From positions 1-64,000 of the forward strand of contig CACDKD010000006.1 in assembly GCA_902553145.1 (NCBI GenBank): a DNA stretch of 64,000 nucleotides, read 5' to 3'. The position numbers were made by a program, and so were the translations under genes. Positions 62,536 to 64,000 of this stretch are shown here, piece by piece (the stretch's first letter is position 1; each line of letters opens with the position of its first letter). The DNA is from an uncultured Gammaproteobacteria bacterium (lineage in GTDB: Bacteria; Pseudomonadota; Gammaproteobacteria; Steroidobacterales; UBA11654). The notes beneath the pieces were generated by a model, which made no database searches, was not told the origin of the DNA, and saw only the letters and a program-made list of their open reading frames with translations.

Positions 62536-63993
62536 TTGTCAAACCCTTCTAAGAATAATCCATACTCAGACATTAGAAGAAAACTACTCAAAGCAATGGG
62601 CTATGCACCCATTGTAACTTTTCCGAATATCATTAAATCCAAAGAATCCACAGAAATTTTAATCATCGGTGCCGGGTTATCGGGCCTTTATGCTGCAAAT
62701 CTTTTAGAAGAAGAGGGCTATAAGGTCAGAGTATTGGAAGCAGACAAACGAGTTGGAGGCAGAGTGCTTACTCAGAAAGGCATTCCTGGTTATCCCGAAA
62801 GCGGAGGAACTGCATTCGGCTCAGGCTATGCTCGTGTGATTGATACTGCCAATCGATTCGGGATTAATCTAATTGACTTAAAGCCTGTGATACCTTATTT
62901 CAGAGAAAGAATGCTTTCACTGGGCGGTGAAATCATTTCCAAAGAAGAATGGCCAAATCATCCCAGCAATGTTTTCCCCAATGACTATCGCAATCTTCCT
63001 CCAAATGCTTTTTTTCATACTTTTTTGGGCGGTAATAATCCACTAAAAGCACCACAAGAGTGGATGAATGAAGATCAATTCATTCACGATATTTCGGTTC
63101 ATGAATGGCTCATCAAAAAAGGATTTTCCGATGAAATGGTTGATCTTGCCTATAACCTAAACATCACCCATGGATACAACGCGAAAGATGTTTCAGTTTT
63201 GATGTTGATGTTTGTTAATGCTTTTGCGGCATCTCAAAGCAGATTGGGTTTTCAAACCAGTCTAGTAGCAGAAGGCGGAAACATAAGAATTGCAGAAGAA
63301 ATGGCAAAGAACTTAAAACACGAGATTCTTTTGAATAAAGAAGTCACAACGATTGATCTTTCTAATGATTCAGCAAAAGTTTCTTGCTCTGATGGAACCT
63401 CATATTCTGCAAATAGAATTGTATGTTCGTTGCCTTTTTCTGTCTTAAAAGGAATATCCATTTATCCGAAAATTAATGGGCCGCAATCTGAGGCAATAAA
63501 ATCTCTCAAGTCACAGAAAATTAATATGCTTCACCTGATTCCAAAAACGCCATTCTGGGAGAAGGATGAGATGAGCCCAAATATGTATACCGATGAACTG
63601 GCAGGGATGGTCATTTCTCAAAGGCAAGCATCGTCTCCAGAGAAGGTTGACAGTCTGACGGCTTGGCTTAGAGGCCCCATTGCCGAAAGATTGGATCTCA
63701 TGGATCAAAAAGAAGCAATTGCAAGTGTCATTAAATCAATCGAAAGATTGAGACCGAGTGCAAAAGATCAATTGGAAGTGGCTGCATATCATTCGTGGTC
63801 ATTGAATCCATACTCGAAAGGTGACTGGGCTTATTGGGGCCCTGGTCAAATAAAAGAATTTGGCCAAGAGATCTCAAAGCCTCATCTCAACCTTCACTTT
63901 TGTGGTGAGCATACCGCAATTGCTAATCGTGGGATGGAGGGTGCTTTGGAATCAGGTGAAAGGGCTTTCTTTGAAATATTAGATGTGACTTGA
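62536..63993 (+). CDS. Flavin-containing amine oxidase family protein, Tat-exported
   Basis: 485 aa from TTG 62536. The N-terminus SDIRRKLLKAMGYAPIVTF is a Tat-type signal. The FAD motif follows near residue 43 (ILIIGAGLSGLYAANLLEEEGYKVRVLEA, with VGGRVLT and ESGGTAFG). The C-terminal FCGEHTAIANRGMEGALESGERA closes the FAD site. It oxidises amines or amino acids, or related compounds, in the periplasm with H2O2 release; substrate unknown. It is probably co-transcribed with the FG-GAP protein. The gene is complete and ends 7 bp before the window edge. Confidence 0.88.
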   Translation: MSNPSKNNPYSDIRRKLLKAMGYAPIVTFPNIIKSKESTEILIIGAGLSGLYAANLLEEEGYKVRVLEADKRVGGRVLTQKGIPGYPESGGTAFGSGYARVIDTANRFGINLIDLKPVIPYFRERMLSLGGEIISKEEWPNHPSNVFPNDYRNLPPNAFFHTFLGGNNPLKAPQEWMNEDQFIHDISVHEWLIKKGFSDEMVDLAYNLNITHGYNAKDVSVLMLMFVNAFAASQSRLGFQTSLVAEGGNIRIAEEMAKNLKHEILLNKEVTTIDLSNDSAKVSCSDGTSYSANRIVCSLPFSVLKGISIYPKINGPQSEAIKSLKSQKINMLHLIPKTPFWEKDEMSPNMYTDELAGMVISQRQASSPEKVDSLTAWLRGPIAERLDLMDQKEAIASVIKSIERLRPSAKDQLEVAAYHSWSLNPYSKGDWAYWGPGQIKEFGQEISKPHLNLHFCGEHTAIANRGMEGALESGERAFFEILDVT

Positions 63994-64000
63994 TCACCAC

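Overview
The window is a gene-dense, A+T-rich piece of a gammaproteobacterial chromosome, most likely from an uncultivated, streamlined marine lineage (SAR86-like or similar; the lineage is an inference, the class is well supported). Support for Gammaproteobacteria: zapD next to coaE, ibaG before murA, sspA after petABC, a dciA-type gene between lpxC and secA, and the RNase P RNA gene between rsmI and mraZ. Intergenic spaces are tiny. All nine convergent gene pairs end within 12 bp of each other and four share a 4-nt stop overlap. I see no tRNA, rRNA, CRISPR array, insertion sequence or phage gene. Apart from the RNase P RNA gene there is no stretch over 300 bases without a gene.

1-9,400 is mixed metabolism: a membrane-anchored VWA protein, pterin carbinolamine dehydratase, an ABM-fold protein, a PLP-dependent dehydratase, an aldehyde dehydrogenase, divergent acetolactate synthase subunit genes (ilvB and ilvH), azurin, NADP-isocitrate dehydrogenase and an alpha/beta hydrolase lacking its nucleophile serine. 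9,500-13,400 is the most unusual stretch: a protein resembling plant red chlorophyll catabolite reductase (RCCR, a ferredoxin-dependent bilin reductase relative), translationally coupled to an OmpR-type response regulator and histidine kinase, then a [2Fe-2S] ferredoxin and a GST. 13,400-24,400 is catabolic: amidase, ArsC-like protein, FabG-type SDR, thiolase and fatty-acid oxidation multienzyme, then an unassigned cluster (M24 protein, two-domain VOC protein, unknown 113-aa protein, bicupin, class III CoA-transferase).

24,400-35,400 is mostly core envelope and respiration: exported peroxiredoxin, patatin, MgtE, lptB-lptC-kdsD (without lptA and kdsC), ibaG-murA, the cytochrome bc1 operon with sspA, and rsmI. 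35,450-51,700 holds rnpB and a rearranged division/cell-wall (dcw) cluster: mraZ-ftsZ-rsmH-ftsL-ftsI-mraY-ftsW-murG-murB-ddl-ftsQ-ftsA-lpxC, then dciA (opposite strand) and secA. ftsZ has moved from behind ftsA to directly behind mraZ, and all four Mur ligase genes (murC, D, E, F) are absent.

51,700-64,000 carries zapD, coaE, sucCD, bamD, rluD, an FmdB zinc ribbon, a DUF502 membrane protein, aspS, ctaB, an FG-GAP/ASPIC repeat protein and a Tat-exported flavin amine oxidase.

The best candidates for something undescribed are the RCCR-like/two-component/ferredoxin locus, the reorganised dcw cluster, and the M24-VOC-cupin-CoA-transferase cluster with its own operator-like repeats. Family assignments come from reading translated motifs; no database search was run.
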